Below are positions 1 to 7,450 of a DNA stretch of 12,035 nucleotides, piece by piece. Made by a program: the position numbers and the translations under genes. The notes beneath the pieces are model-generated. The model searched no databases. It saw only the letters and a list, made by a program, of their open reading frames with translations, and was not told where the DNA came from. The stretch's first letter is position 1. Every line of letters starts with the position of its first letter. The stretch spans positions 1 to 12,035 of the forward strand of contig JAYVSS010000345.1 in assembly GCA_043775075.1 (NCBI GenBank). Direction: 5' to 3'. Source of the DNA: JANLQX01 sp043775075 (GTDB lineage Bacteria > Actinomycetota > Acidimicrobiia > Acidimicrobiales > JANYDT01).

Positions 1-703
1 CGCCTGGCTTCACGTGCGCCACGGTGATCATGCGCGCCTGACCGGCGCACGCCACAATGATGTCTGCGGCCCGGCAGACATCGAGAAGATCGTCGGCCTT
101 CGTGCGCGAGTGAGCGAGCGTCACGGTGGTGTCAATCCCCTTACGCCCAAGGAGCAGGACCTGCGGTAGCCCGGTCAGAGTTGATCGCCCGATAACTACA
201 GCGCGCTTACCACTTGTGGCGACGCCGTATCGCTCCAGCAAACGCATAACGCCCATCGGGGTGCAGCCAACATGACCGGCCTGACCACGAACGAGCCGAC
301 CGAGGGAACGCTCAGTCAGGCCATCGACGTCTTTGTCCGGCGAGATCATCGCTAGAACTTCATCAGGATCTCGGCCGTCGGGAAGGGGGAACTGACACAG
401 GATGCCATGCACGTTCGGGTCGGCATCAAGGGCGGCGATGGTGTCGTTGATCTGGGCTTGCGAGGCTGACGCCGGAAGGTCTGTGTGGTGAGAAACGATG
501 CCTGCTTCGCCCGCCTTCTTCTGCTTGGAGTTGATGTAGAAGCGGCTCGGGCGATCGTCGCCGACGAGCACCGTCGCTAAACAAACTCGAGGTGAACCGG
601 CGGCGTCGATCTCGTCTCGCAGCCTGACGATCGTCTCGTCGCGAAGACGAACGCCATCCATCAAAATGGCGCCACCGGGGGTCCGGGCGAGGTCATCAGT
701 CAT
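1..703 (-). CDS. folD: Bifunctional methylenetetrahydrofolate dehydrogenase / methenyltetrahydrofolate cyclohydrolase (FolD), 3' end cut by window edge
   Basis: Cytosolic enzyme that interconverts 5,10-methylene-THF and 10-formyl-THF through methenyl-THF using NAD(P). I translated 234 codons from the ATG at 703-701. The FolD signatures fall in order: Y56-x3-K60 (SRFYINSKQKK), where K60 is the family catalytic lysine; GILCQFPLP with Q104; DKDVDG with D127; GCTPMG near 147; and a Rossmann-type GRSTLTGLP near 172, where the usual V of GRSxxVGxP is T. A complete FolD is about 280-300 residues, so roughly the last 50-60 are missing at the left edge, not through mutation. The ATG overlaps the fhs stop (TGATG, sharing one base), so translation is probably coupled to fhs. 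A second ATG lies two codons downstream (696-694), but the overlapping start is preferred. Identification is secure. Confidence 0.95.
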   Translation of the reverse strand, partial: MTDDLARTPGGAILMDGVRLRDETIVRLRDEIDAAGSPRVCLATVLVGDDRPSRFYINSKQKKAGEAGIVSHHTDLPASASQAQINDTIAALDADPNVHGILCQFPLPDGRDPDEVLAMISPDKDVDGLTERSLGRLVRGQAGHVGCTPMGVMRLLERYGVATSGKRAVVIGRSTLTGLPQVLLLGRKGIDTTVTLAHSRTKADDLLDVCRAADIIVACAGQARMITVAHVKPG

Positions 704-2400
704 CAGCTCAATCCTACGATCTCGCCGTTTTCGTCGAAGTCGATGATTCCCGCCGCCGGGTTCGTTCCGAGGCCGGGCATGGTCCGCATGTCACCGCAAA
801 TCGGATAGACGAAGCCGGCGCCGACAGATGCCCGCACCTCACGAACGTTCACCGTATGGCCGGTCGGTGCACCTTTTAGCGATGCATCAGCCGAAATCGA
901 AAGATGCGTTTTTGCTATGCACACTGGCAAATGGCCGAAGCCGTTGCGCTCGTAGTTAGTCAGCTGCTTGTTGGCCGCCGCCGAATACGTCACGTTCGCC
1001 GCTCCGTAGATCGTGGTGGCAACTTTCTCGATCTTTTCTTTGAGGGTGAACTCGTCGGGATAGAGGAAAGCGAACGTTGATGGTTCGTCGCACGCCTCAA
1101 CGACGGCCCGCGCCAGATCGATGGCTCCCGCTCCGCCGTCGGAGAAGTGCGTGCACACCGCCACGCGGGCTCCGGCCGCTTCGGCGATCCGACGGATCGC
1201 TTCGTGCTCGCTGGCGTGGTCGGTCGGAAAGGCATTGATGGCCACGACCGGGGAGACGCCGTGGGCCTTCACGTTTTCAATCTGCTTCACCAGGTTGGCG
1301 GCGCCGGCCTCCACATCACCGGGGTTCTCCACCAGCAACTCAGCCGGAAGTGGCTTTCCCGCCACGATCTTGAACTTGCCGCTGTGCGCCTTAAGCGCTC
1401 GAACGGTTGCCACAAGGACAGCAGCATCAGGAACGAGGCCCGAGGCCCGGCACTTGATATTGAAGAACCTTTCGGCCCCCATGTCAGCGCCGAAGCCGGC
1501 CTCGGTAATGAGGTACTCACCCGAGTGGATTCCGATCATGTCACCGATGATCGACGAGTTGCCGTGCGCGATGTTGCCAAACGGACCGGCGTGCACGATG
1601 ACGGGAGTGTTCTCCAGCGTCTGAAGCAGGTTGGGCTTGAGTGCGTCGCGCATGATCACGGCCATCGAGCCGGCACCGTGGAGTTGCTCGGCCGTGACCG
1701 GCTCACCGGCTTTGGTGTACCCGACGACGATTCGGCCAAGGCGAGCGCGCATATCTTTTTGCGAGTTCGCCAAGGCGAAGATAGCCATCACCTCCGACGC
1801 CGCGGTGATGTCGAATCCGGTTTGACGTACGACGCCGTCTTCCGCCGTGCCCATACCGATCACCAGGTTGCGCAGCGATCGATCGTTCACATCGAGGACA
1901 CGCCGCCACGTGATGTTGTTGAGATCAAGACCCAATTCGTTGCCCTGATGGAGGTGGTTATCGACCATCGCGCTGAGCAGGTTGTGGGCCGCCGTGACGG
2001 CATGAAAGTCGCCGGTGAGGTGAAGGTTCAGCAGCTCCATGGGAATGACCTGGCTGTAGCCACCACCCGCCGCTCCGCCCTTGATCCCAAACGTCGGACC
2101 CATCGAAGGCTGACGCAGGCTGATCACCGCCTGCTTCCCGATGTGCTTCATCGCTTGACCGAGACCGACCGTGGTGGTCGTCTTTCCTTCGCCGAGCGGC
2201 GTCGGCGTGATCGCCGTGACCACCACGTACTTGGCCTTGGGACGATCCTTGATTTCGTCAATGGCATCGAGGGAAATCTTGGCCAACTGGCGCCCATACG
2301 GCTCCAGCAGATGCTCGCCGATTCCCATCTGGGCAGCGATCTCCGTCAATGGAATCGGCGTTCCCGCTCGAGCGATTTCCAGGTCAGAGGGGAACGACAT
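703..2400 (-). CDS. fhs: Formate--tetrahydrofolate ligase (10-formyl-THF synthetase)
   Basis: ATP-dependent ligase that joins formate to THF to give 10-formyl-THF; it can run in reverse to make ATP and formate. The 565 residues are close to the usual family length of about 555-560. Visible signatures are the nucleotide-binding loop TPTPLGEGKTTTTVGL (residues 65-80), the block LRQPSMGPTFGIKGGAAGGG starting at 95, EAGFGADMGAERFFNIKCR in the middle, and GDMRTMPGLGTNPAA near the C-terminus. The start is supported by a strong Shine-Dalgarno (AAGGAG, 2412-2407) six bases before the ATG. It is first in a leftward unit with folD and divergent from the formate dehydrogenase operon, which supplies or consumes its substrate. 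I see no defects. Confidence 0.98.
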   Translation of the reverse strand: MSFPSDLEIARAGTPIPLTEIAAQMGIGEHLLEPYGRQLAKISLDAIDEIKDRPKAKYVVVTAITPTPLGEGKTTTTVGLGQAMKHIGKQAVISLRQPSMGPTFGIKGGAAGGGYSQVIPMELLNLHLTGDFHAVTAAHNLLSAMVDNHLHQGNELGLDLNNITWRRVLDVNDRSLRNLVIGMGTAEDGVVRQTGFDITAASEVMAIFALANSQKDMRARLGRIVVGYTKAGEPVTAEQLHGAGSMAVIMRDALKPNLLQTLENTPVIVHAGPFGNIAHGNSSIIGDMIGIHSGEYLITEAGFGADMGAERFFNIKCRASGLVPDAAVLVATVRALKAHSGKFKIVAGKPLPAELLVENPGDVEAGAANLVKQIENVKAHGVSPVVAINAFPTDHASEHEAIRRIAEAAGARVAVCTHFSDGGAGAIDLARAVVEACDEPSTFAFLYPDEFTLKEKIEKVATTIYGAANVTYSAAANKQLTNYERNGFGHLPVCIAKTHLSISADASLKGAPTGHTVNVREVRASVGAGFVYPICGDMRTMPGLGTNPAAGIIDFDENGEIVGLS

Positions 2401-2577
2401 TGACTACTCCTTGAGCGAGAGAATGGAAGGACAGCACTGCATGCGACTCCGCCACTGAAAGATAAAATTCCACGATACGGATTCGTTCCGCATTGCGGGA
2501 TTGTGGCGGGCGACACAGTAGTCTTTCTGGGCGAGCCTGCAGGGTCCGCGCCAGCACGATCACGGGAGACACGCAAG
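2401..2577. promoter_or_regulatory. Divergent regulatory region between fhs-folD and the formate dehydrogenase operon, with a candidate operator palindrome
   Basis: This 177-bp gap must hold the promoters of both units. An imperfect inverted repeat lies at 2475-2493: ATACGGA, 5-base spacer TTCGT, then TCCGCAT, with one mismatch between the arms. Rightward, TAAAAT at 2463-2468 resembles a -10 box but has no convincing -35 at 16-18 bp. If it is used, the palindrome would fall at or just after the start of transcription, a typical repressor position. The Shine-Dalgarno GGGAG (2564-2568) belongs to the dehydrogenase gene and AAGGAG (2412-2407) to fhs. Promoter and operator assignments are inference. 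Confidence 0.35.
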
Positions 2578-4566
2578 ATGAAGACAACCCGGCAGCAACC
2601 GCATCGGGGAAGAAAATCCTCCCCGCTGCCCCGAATCACCACGCCCCTGGTGCGAGAAAACGGCGTGCTGCGCGAAGCGACATGGGACGAAGCACTCGGG
2701 CGCGCCGCCGCCGGCTTCGCCGCCAACAAGTCCGACCACGGTCGCAATGCGTTCGGCCTGTTCTCGTGCTCGAAGTCCACAAACGAAATGAACTACGTAG
2801 CGCAAAAGTTCGTCCGGGCGGTGATGGGTACCAACAACATCGACTCCTGTAACCGCACTTGACACGCTCCTTCCGTGGTCGGTCTGGCCACCGTGTTTGG
2901 AGCAGGCGGCGGAACATCGAGTTACGCCGAAATTGAAGACACCGACGTAATCGTGCTGTGGGGCTCGAATGCGCGCGCCGCTCACCCGATCTTCTTTCAG
3001 CATGTCCTGAAGGGCATCCGCAATGGGGCAAAGCTCATCGTCGTTGATCCCCGCCGCACGGAGACTGCGCAGTGGGCGGACCTTTGGTGCGGCCTTAATG
3101 TCGGAACCGACATTGCGCTGTCCAACACCATTGCCCGCGAGATCATTCACACCGGTCTCGCCAATCGTGCCTTCGTCGAGAACTCCACCTCCGGAATCGA
3201 GGAGTATGCCGCGTCGGTCGAGCCGTGGACCCTCGCACGTGGTTCTGCGGTCACCGGGATTCCGGTTGATGCAATCCAGAAGCTTGCTCACACCTATGCT
3301 CGGGCCGATCGTGCTCAGCTGTGCTGGACACTCGGAATCACGGAGCATCACAACGGCGTCGACAACGTACTCGCGCTTATTAATCTGGCACTGCTCTGCG
3401 GACACGTCGGACGATACGGCGCCGGACTGAACCCGTTGCGGGGTCAGAACAACGTGCAGGGCGGCGGCGATATGGGAGCGATCCCAAACCGCATGCCCGG
3501 GTTCCAAGACATTCTCGATGCCGACGTGCGAGCCAAATACAATTCGGCGTGGGGGTTGGTCGGAGCCGACGTTGAGATCCAGGATCAGTACGGGTGGCAC
3601 CTCACGGCCATGTTCGATGCGATGGGACGGGGCGATCTCAAGGCGCTCTACGTGATCGGTGAAAACCCTGCTCAGTCTGAGGCGGACAAGCAACATGCGG
3701 TCGCCCTGCTCAAGGGTCTCGATCACCTCGTGGTACAGGACATCTTCCTCACCCGAACGGCCGAGTTGGCCGACGTGGTGCTGCCAGGTTCGGCCAGCTG
3801 GTGCGAAAGCGAAGGCACGGTCACCAACTCGGAACGACGGGTACAGCGTTGCCGCCAGGCCCTCAATCCGCCTGGTAATGCACGTGACGATATTTGGATC
3901 ATCACCGAGCTAGCCCGACGGCTGGGCCAGGACTGGTCCTTCGGCGCAACCCCGCGCGAGGTGGCCGAAAACGTGTGGGACGAAATGCGGGCGCTTTCTC
4001 CCATGCACCACGGCATGTCCTACGCGCGCTTAGAAGAACACAATGGAATTCAGTGGCCGTGTCCGTCCGACGATCGCATCGAGCCGTCGTTCCTCCACGG
4101 CCGCCTGTGGGCTCGCGACCTCGCGGAACGCGGACGCCTGGCCCCGTTCTCCGTCGTGATCGACGACCCGCCGGTCGACACTCTCTCAGAGGAGTTCCCC
4201 CTTCGCCTCACTACCGGTCGACGCCTCGATTCGTACAACACGGGCGTCCAATCGGGCGGGTATGCGTCACCCCTGCGGTTCGGCGAGACCATCGATGTGT
4301 CACCCGAAGATGCTCGCACCCTCGGGATCCTTGGCGGCGAAATCGTGAGGGTGTCGTCTCGACGCGGCGGAGTCGCGGCACCAGTTCGGATCGACACCTC
4401 CTTGCGTCCGGGCCTGGTGTTCATGACGTTCCATTTCCCCGAGCAGGTCGATGTCAACGTGCTCACCATCGAAGCCATCGACCCGAAATCTGGCACCGCC
4501 GAGTTCAAAGCCAGCGCGGTGCGTATTGACAAGATCGACGACCGCGAATTGGTCGCCGGCAACTAA
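2578..4566 (+). CDS. fdhA: Selenocysteine-containing formate dehydrogenase catalytic subunit, molybdopterin domains only (UGA at 2860-2862 read as Sec)
   Basis: Catalytic portion of a Mo/W-bis-MGD formate dehydrogenase (formate to CO2, reversible), 662 residues if the in-frame UGA is decoded. Reading through gives CNRT-U-HAPSVVGL, matching the Sec-His active site of E. coli FdhF (family motif U-H-G-P-S). Sec is residue 95 and His 96. R288 in NPLRGQNNVQGGGDMG lies 193 residues after Sec, the same spacing as U140 to R333 in FdhF. The molydopterin-binding C-terminal domain spans about 540-655 (RLTTGRRLDSYNTG). Start: ATG 2578 with GGGAG nine bases upstream; a GTG at 2503 in the same frame has no clear ribosome site. 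The protein begins at the segment before TTPLVRENGVLREATWDEAL, so it lacks the N-terminal CxxCxxxC [4Fe-4S] domain. That domain is encoded by the third gene of the operon. An automatic caller would split this gene into 2503-2862 and a false GTG start at 2875. Confidence 0.93.
2863..2903 (+). promoter_or_regulatory. Bacterial SECIS element (SelB-binding hairpin) for Sec insertion at UGA 2860-2862
   Basis: Directly after the UGA the mRNA can fold into a two-tier hairpin. The upper stem GUGGUC (2875-2880) pairs with GGCCAC (2886-2891), including one U-G wobble, and closes the loop GGUCU (2881-2885). The lower stem GCUCC (2866-2870) pairs perfectly with GGAGC (2899-2903), with an internal loop between. 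The loop begins 18 bases after the UGA. As I recall the E. coli fdhF element, it has the same GGUCU at the same distance. The GU in that loop is the known SelB contact. The hairpin is coding (GGU CUG = Gly-Leu). No selA, selB, selC or selD gene is in this window. Confidence 0.87.
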
Positions 4567-4588
4567 CGCCGATTCGGCTCAAGGATTC

Positions 4589-6388
4589 ATGGACCTCAAG
4601 ACCACCGCCGACGAAGCAACCGCAATCGAGACCCGGGCGATTGAATCCGTGCTCGGGCCCGCCCTCGATGGGTGGCGAACCGGTATTCGCACCGCATCGG
4701 ACCACCATGTTGGGCAGGGCGGCCAACAGGTCCGTGACCGCCGCCATGAGTTGTTGGCGGTGTTGCACGCCGTCAACGATCGGATCGGCTGGATCTCCCC
4801 CGGCGCCGTGAACGAAATCAGTATGCGTACTGATGTTGCTCCGGCGGAAGTCTTCGCCGTCGCCAGTTTCTATGCTCTGTTCGCGCTGCATCGGAGCGAA
4901 CCACGTCAAGTGCACGTTTGTGTGGACGCCGCCTGCCGTGCCGCCGGGTCAACCGACGATTCCCTTCCTCCGGGCGCTCATGCTTCTCCGTGCCTGGGGG
5001 CGTGCGAGCGCGCTCCCGTGGGCCTAGTCATTGAGGCGGGCACACAGGCGCGCCATGCCCTGATTGAACGCGCGAATGCTGTCACCGTGCAGTCGATCAT
5101 TGACGGCGCGTGGCCCGACCTCGAGTCGCCCGTGGCTGCGGCCGTGCCTCAGCCGGTATCCGAACGGGTGCTCCTGCGCCGAATCGGGGTCGTCGACCCC
5201 TTGAGCCTCGATAGCTATCGCGCTCATGAGGGCTATGCCGCGTTGAGACGTGCCCTTGAGGTCGGTCCGGTCGAGATCATCCGGGAGATCACCGACGCTC
5301 GCCTTCTCGGTCGTGGCGGCGCGGCGTTTCCTACCGGCCGCAAGTGGGACGCCGTGGCCCGTCAACCGGCACGTCCGCACCACCTCGTGTGCAATGCCGA
5401 CGAGAGCGAGCCGGGAACGTTCAAAGACCGGGTGGTCATGGAAGGCGATCCGTTTTCGCTGATTGAAGCGATGACGATCGCCGCCTACGCCACCGGTTGC
5501 GAACACGGCTGGATCTATCTCCGTGGCGAGTACCCGAGGGCCATGACGACCCTGAGCTCGGCGCTGGCCGAAGCGCGATCCCGGGGGTATCTCGGAGCCA
5601 ACATTCTCGGATCGGGATTCGACTTCGATATCGAGATCACGCGCGGGGCGGGGGCATACATCTGCGGCGAGGAAACAGCGATCTTCAACTCGATCGAGGG
5701 CTACCGCGGTGAGCCTCGCAACAAGCCGCCGTTCCCGGTGGAGAAGGGTCTCTTCGACAAACCGACTGTGGTCAACAACGTAGAGACACTTATCAATGTG
5801 CTGCCGATCATGATCGACGGCGGGCAGACCTACGGCGCCCTCGGGACCGAGGGATCAGCCGGGCAAAAACTGTTCTGCCTGTCCGGGCATGTCGCTCATC
5901 CCGGTGTCTACGAAGTCACCTACGGCATCACGTTGCGGGAAATTATTGCGTTGGCCGGCGGTGTCTCCGGGAGCGGGACCTTGCAGGCGATTCTCCTCGG
6001 CGGCGCCGCCGGATCATTTGTCGGGCCGGCCGATCTCGACATGCCGCTGACGCTCGAAGGCACCCGGGCCTCCGGAGCCACGCTCGGCTCCGGCGTGATT
6101 TGCATCTTCGATGACACGGTAGATCTGGTGGACCAGGTACGGCGCATCGCCGCGTTCTTCCGGAACGAATCGTGTGGACAATGCGTGCCGTGCCGGGTCG
6201 GAACTGTTCGCCAGCAGGAGACGTTGACCCGTATCGCTATCGGTTCGCGTCCCGATCGTACGCGCACTGAGGAACTGAGTTTGTTAAGAGATCTCGGTCA
6301 GGTTATGCGGGACGCAAGTATCTGCGGCCTGGGGCAGACCGCACACAACGCCATCGACTCGGCGATCAAGCTTGGAGTGTTCGCATGA
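4589..6388 (+). CDS. NuoE-NuoF fusion: NAD(H)-binding diaphorase subunit of formate dehydrogenase
   Basis: Electron-transfer subunit linking the formate site to NAD(H), 599 residues. The N-terminal NuoE-like thioredoxin-fold domain has four [2Fe-2S] cysteines: C111, C116, C135 and C139 (CVDAAC and CLGAC). The C-terminal NuoF-like domain has the glycine-rich FMN segment GRGGAAFPTGRKW (241-253), the NADH segment NADESEPGTFKDR (269-281), GAGAYICGEETA (354-365), and the [4Fe-4S] ligands C529, C532, C535 (ESCGQCVPCR) plus C579. All cofactor ligands are present. Start: ATG 4589 with AAGGA three bases upstream, 22 bp after the preceding stop. The open frame extends to 4451 inside the upstream gene, but that part resembles nothing. 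Its stop overlaps the next start by four bases (ATGA). Related fused or separate subunits occur in complex I, NAD-linked hydrogenases and FDHs; the neighbours make FDH the right assignment. Confidence 0.93.
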   Translation: MDLKTTADEATAIETRAIESVLGPALDGWRTGIRTASDHHVGQGGQQVRDRRHELLAVLHAVNDRIGWISPGAVNEISMRTDVAPAEVFAVASFYALFALHRSEPRQVHVCVDAACRAAGSTDDSLPPGAHASPCLGACERAPVGLVIEAGTQARHALIERANAVTVQSIIDGAWPDLESPVAAAVPQPVSERVLLRRIGVVDPLSLDSYRAHEGYAALRRALEVGPVEIIREITDARLLGRGGAAFPTGRKWDAVARQPARPHHLVCNADESEPGTFKDRVVMEGDPFSLIEAMTIAAYATGCEHGWIYLRGEYPRAMTTLSSALAEARSRGYLGANILGSGFDFDIEITRGAGAYICGEETAIFNSIEGYRGEPRNKPPFPVEKGLFDKPTVVNNVETLINVLPIMIDGGQTYGALGTEGSAGQKLFCLSGHVAHPGVYEVTYGITLREIIALAGGVSGSGTLQAILLGGAAGSFVGPADLDMPLTLEGTRASGATLGSGVICIFDDTVDLVDQVRRIAAFFRNESCGQCVPCRVGTVRQQETLTRIAIGSRPDRTRTEELSLLRDLGQVMRDASICGLGQTAHNAIDSAIKLGVFA

Positions 6389-7329
6389 GTCCGACACCTG
6401 TTGGTATGCCGAAGCGAATCGTTGAAGCGACGATCGACGGTGCAACGGTGCGCGTGCCCGAGGGCACGACGATCTTCGAGGCGTGCCGTAGCGCCGGTAA
6501 CGAGATCCCCGTGCTTTGTCGTGGCGAGACCCTCACGCCGAAGAATGCCTGCCGGGTGTGCATGGTCGAGGTCGAAGGCTCACGCACGCTCGTGCCGTCG
6601 TGTTCGCGTTCCGTCGAACCGGGGATGGTGGTCAATACTCGCAACGAACGAGTCGATACTTCCCGCCGGATGGTGTTGGAGCTGCTCGGAAGCTCTGTGG
6701 ACTTATCAATCACTCCAAACGTGGCGCGCTGGAACGATGAGTACGGAGTAAATGTTGCTCGGCATGGTGGGGCGTCGAGCGGTGGCTCGGTGTCGTTCGC
6801 CCCCTCTGCTGGGCGGGGTGCTGCGCATACCGGTTTTCATTTGGCCAACGATGGTTCATTCGCCGAGAGTGTGCTGCAGCCGGTCAAGGACGACAACGAC
6901 CTGTACGTGCGGGACTACTCGAAGTGCATCCTTTGCTACCAGTGCGTCGACGCATGTGGTGATCAGTGGCAGAACACCTTTGCCATCGGGGTGGCCGGGC
7001 GCGGATTCGACATTCGTATCTCCACCGAATTCAACAACGCACTGACCGACTCTGCCTGTGTCTACTGCGGCAACTGCGTGCAGGTGTGCCCCACGGGAGC
7101 ATTGATGTTCCGAAGCGAACATACGATGCGGGCCGAAGGCACCTGGCGCCCCGACGAGCAGACCCAGACCGACACCATCTGTCCGTACTGTGGCGTCGGC
7201 TGCTCCCTCACCCTCCACGTGCAAGACGAACGCATCGTCAAGGTCACCTCTCCGTCGGATCACTCCGTCACCCACGGCAACCTGTGCATCAAGGGCCGGT
7301 TCGGCTTCGAGTTCGTCCAAAACTCCTGA
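6385..7329 (+). CDS. Iron-sulfur subunit of formate dehydrogenase carrying the detached N-terminal domains of the catalytic subunit
   Basis: 314 residues with NuoG/FdhA-like domains. A [2Fe-2S] domain has C45, C56, C59 and C73. A 2x[4Fe-4S] ferredoxin domain has C181-x2-C184-x2-C187-x3-C191 and C225-x2-C228-x2-C231-x3-C235. A terminal molybdopterin-oxidoreductase Fe4S4 domain has C266-x2-C269-x3-C273 and C301, followed by the conserved Lys K303 (CIKGRFG). It stops at FEFVQNS, just where canonical FDH alpha subunits continue into the molybdopterin domain found in gene 1. The His-Cys [4Fe-4S] motif usual between the first two domains is absent at 100-125. Start: ATG 6385 in the ATGA overlap with the upstream gene, with GGAG seven bases upstream. 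It should relay electrons from the Sec/Mo site to the NuoEF fusion, and must pair with gene 1 for the active-site-proximal cluster to reach the metal. Confidence 0.9.
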   Translation: MSPTPVGMPKRIVEATIDGATVRVPEGTTIFEACRSAGNEIPVLCRGETLTPKNACRVCMVEVEGSRTLVPSCSRSVEPGMVVNTRNERVDTSRRMVLELLGSSVDLSITPNVARWNDEYGVNVARHGGASSGGSVSFAPSAGRGAAHTGFHLANDGSFAESVLQPVKDDNDLYVRDYSKCILCYQCVDACGDQWQNTFAIGVAGRGFDIRISTEFNNALTDSACVYCGNCVQVCPTGALMFRSEHTMRAEGTWRPDEQTQTDTICPYCGVGCSLTLHVQDERIVKVTSPSDHSVTHGNLCIKGRFGFEFVQNS

Positions 7330-7370
7330 GAGATCACGGCCGTTTCGGATGCAGTCTGGTGCCGGGCAGC

Positions 7371-7450
7371 GCAGTGTGAAGGAATTTCGTCAGTGTGAAG
7401 GTAAATCGGCGCCGATTTCCTTTCACACTGACGAATAGCTTTCACACTGC
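7371..7450. repeat. 80-bp palindromic repeat, copy 1
   Basis: Near-perfect palindrome centred between 7410 and 7411. The inner core AAATCGGCGCCGATTT (7403-7418) is perfect. Around it are CAGTGTGAA (7391-7399) and its complement TTCACACTG (7422-7430). A second, outer CAGTGTGAA (7372-7380) and TTCACACTG (7441-7449) are separated from the inner pair by TTCGT-containing spacers. Mismatches between the arms are confined to the short spacers. It fills the gap between two convergent genes and ends one base before the nuclease stop codon. It could act as a bidirectional transcription barrier, but no T-tract follows the stem on either strand. Confidence 0.9.

Noticed and set aside
1147..2403. 418-residue open frame on the + strand opposite fhs
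   Set aside because: It is the antisense shadow of a well-conserved fhs gene, Arg/His-rich, with no recognisable domain; high-GC codon bias makes such frames.
2503..2862. Separate small gene ending at UGA 2860-2862, with a second gene starting at GTG 2875
   Set aside because: Both parts are in one frame, and the UGA falls exactly at the FDH Sec position with a SECIS behind it, so they are one gene.
2860..2862. Plain nonsense mutation or a genome-wide UGA reassignment
   Set aside because: Position, flanking residues and SECIS all fit Sec, while UGA ends several intact genes in the same window.
4451..4588. Upstream extension of the NuoEF fusion overlapping the selenoprotein gene
   Set aside because: The extension resembles no family and ATG 4589 has an AAGGA site; it is simply open frame.
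7391..7430. Palindrome as a classical Rho-independent terminator for the formate operon
   Set aside because: The stem is strong but no U-tract follows on either strand; a termination role is possible but not of the classical type.
7371..7450. CRISPR-like array because of the repeated CAGTGTGAA units
   Set aside because: Only four short units in inverted arrangement, with no uniform spacers and no cas genes; it is a nested palindrome.
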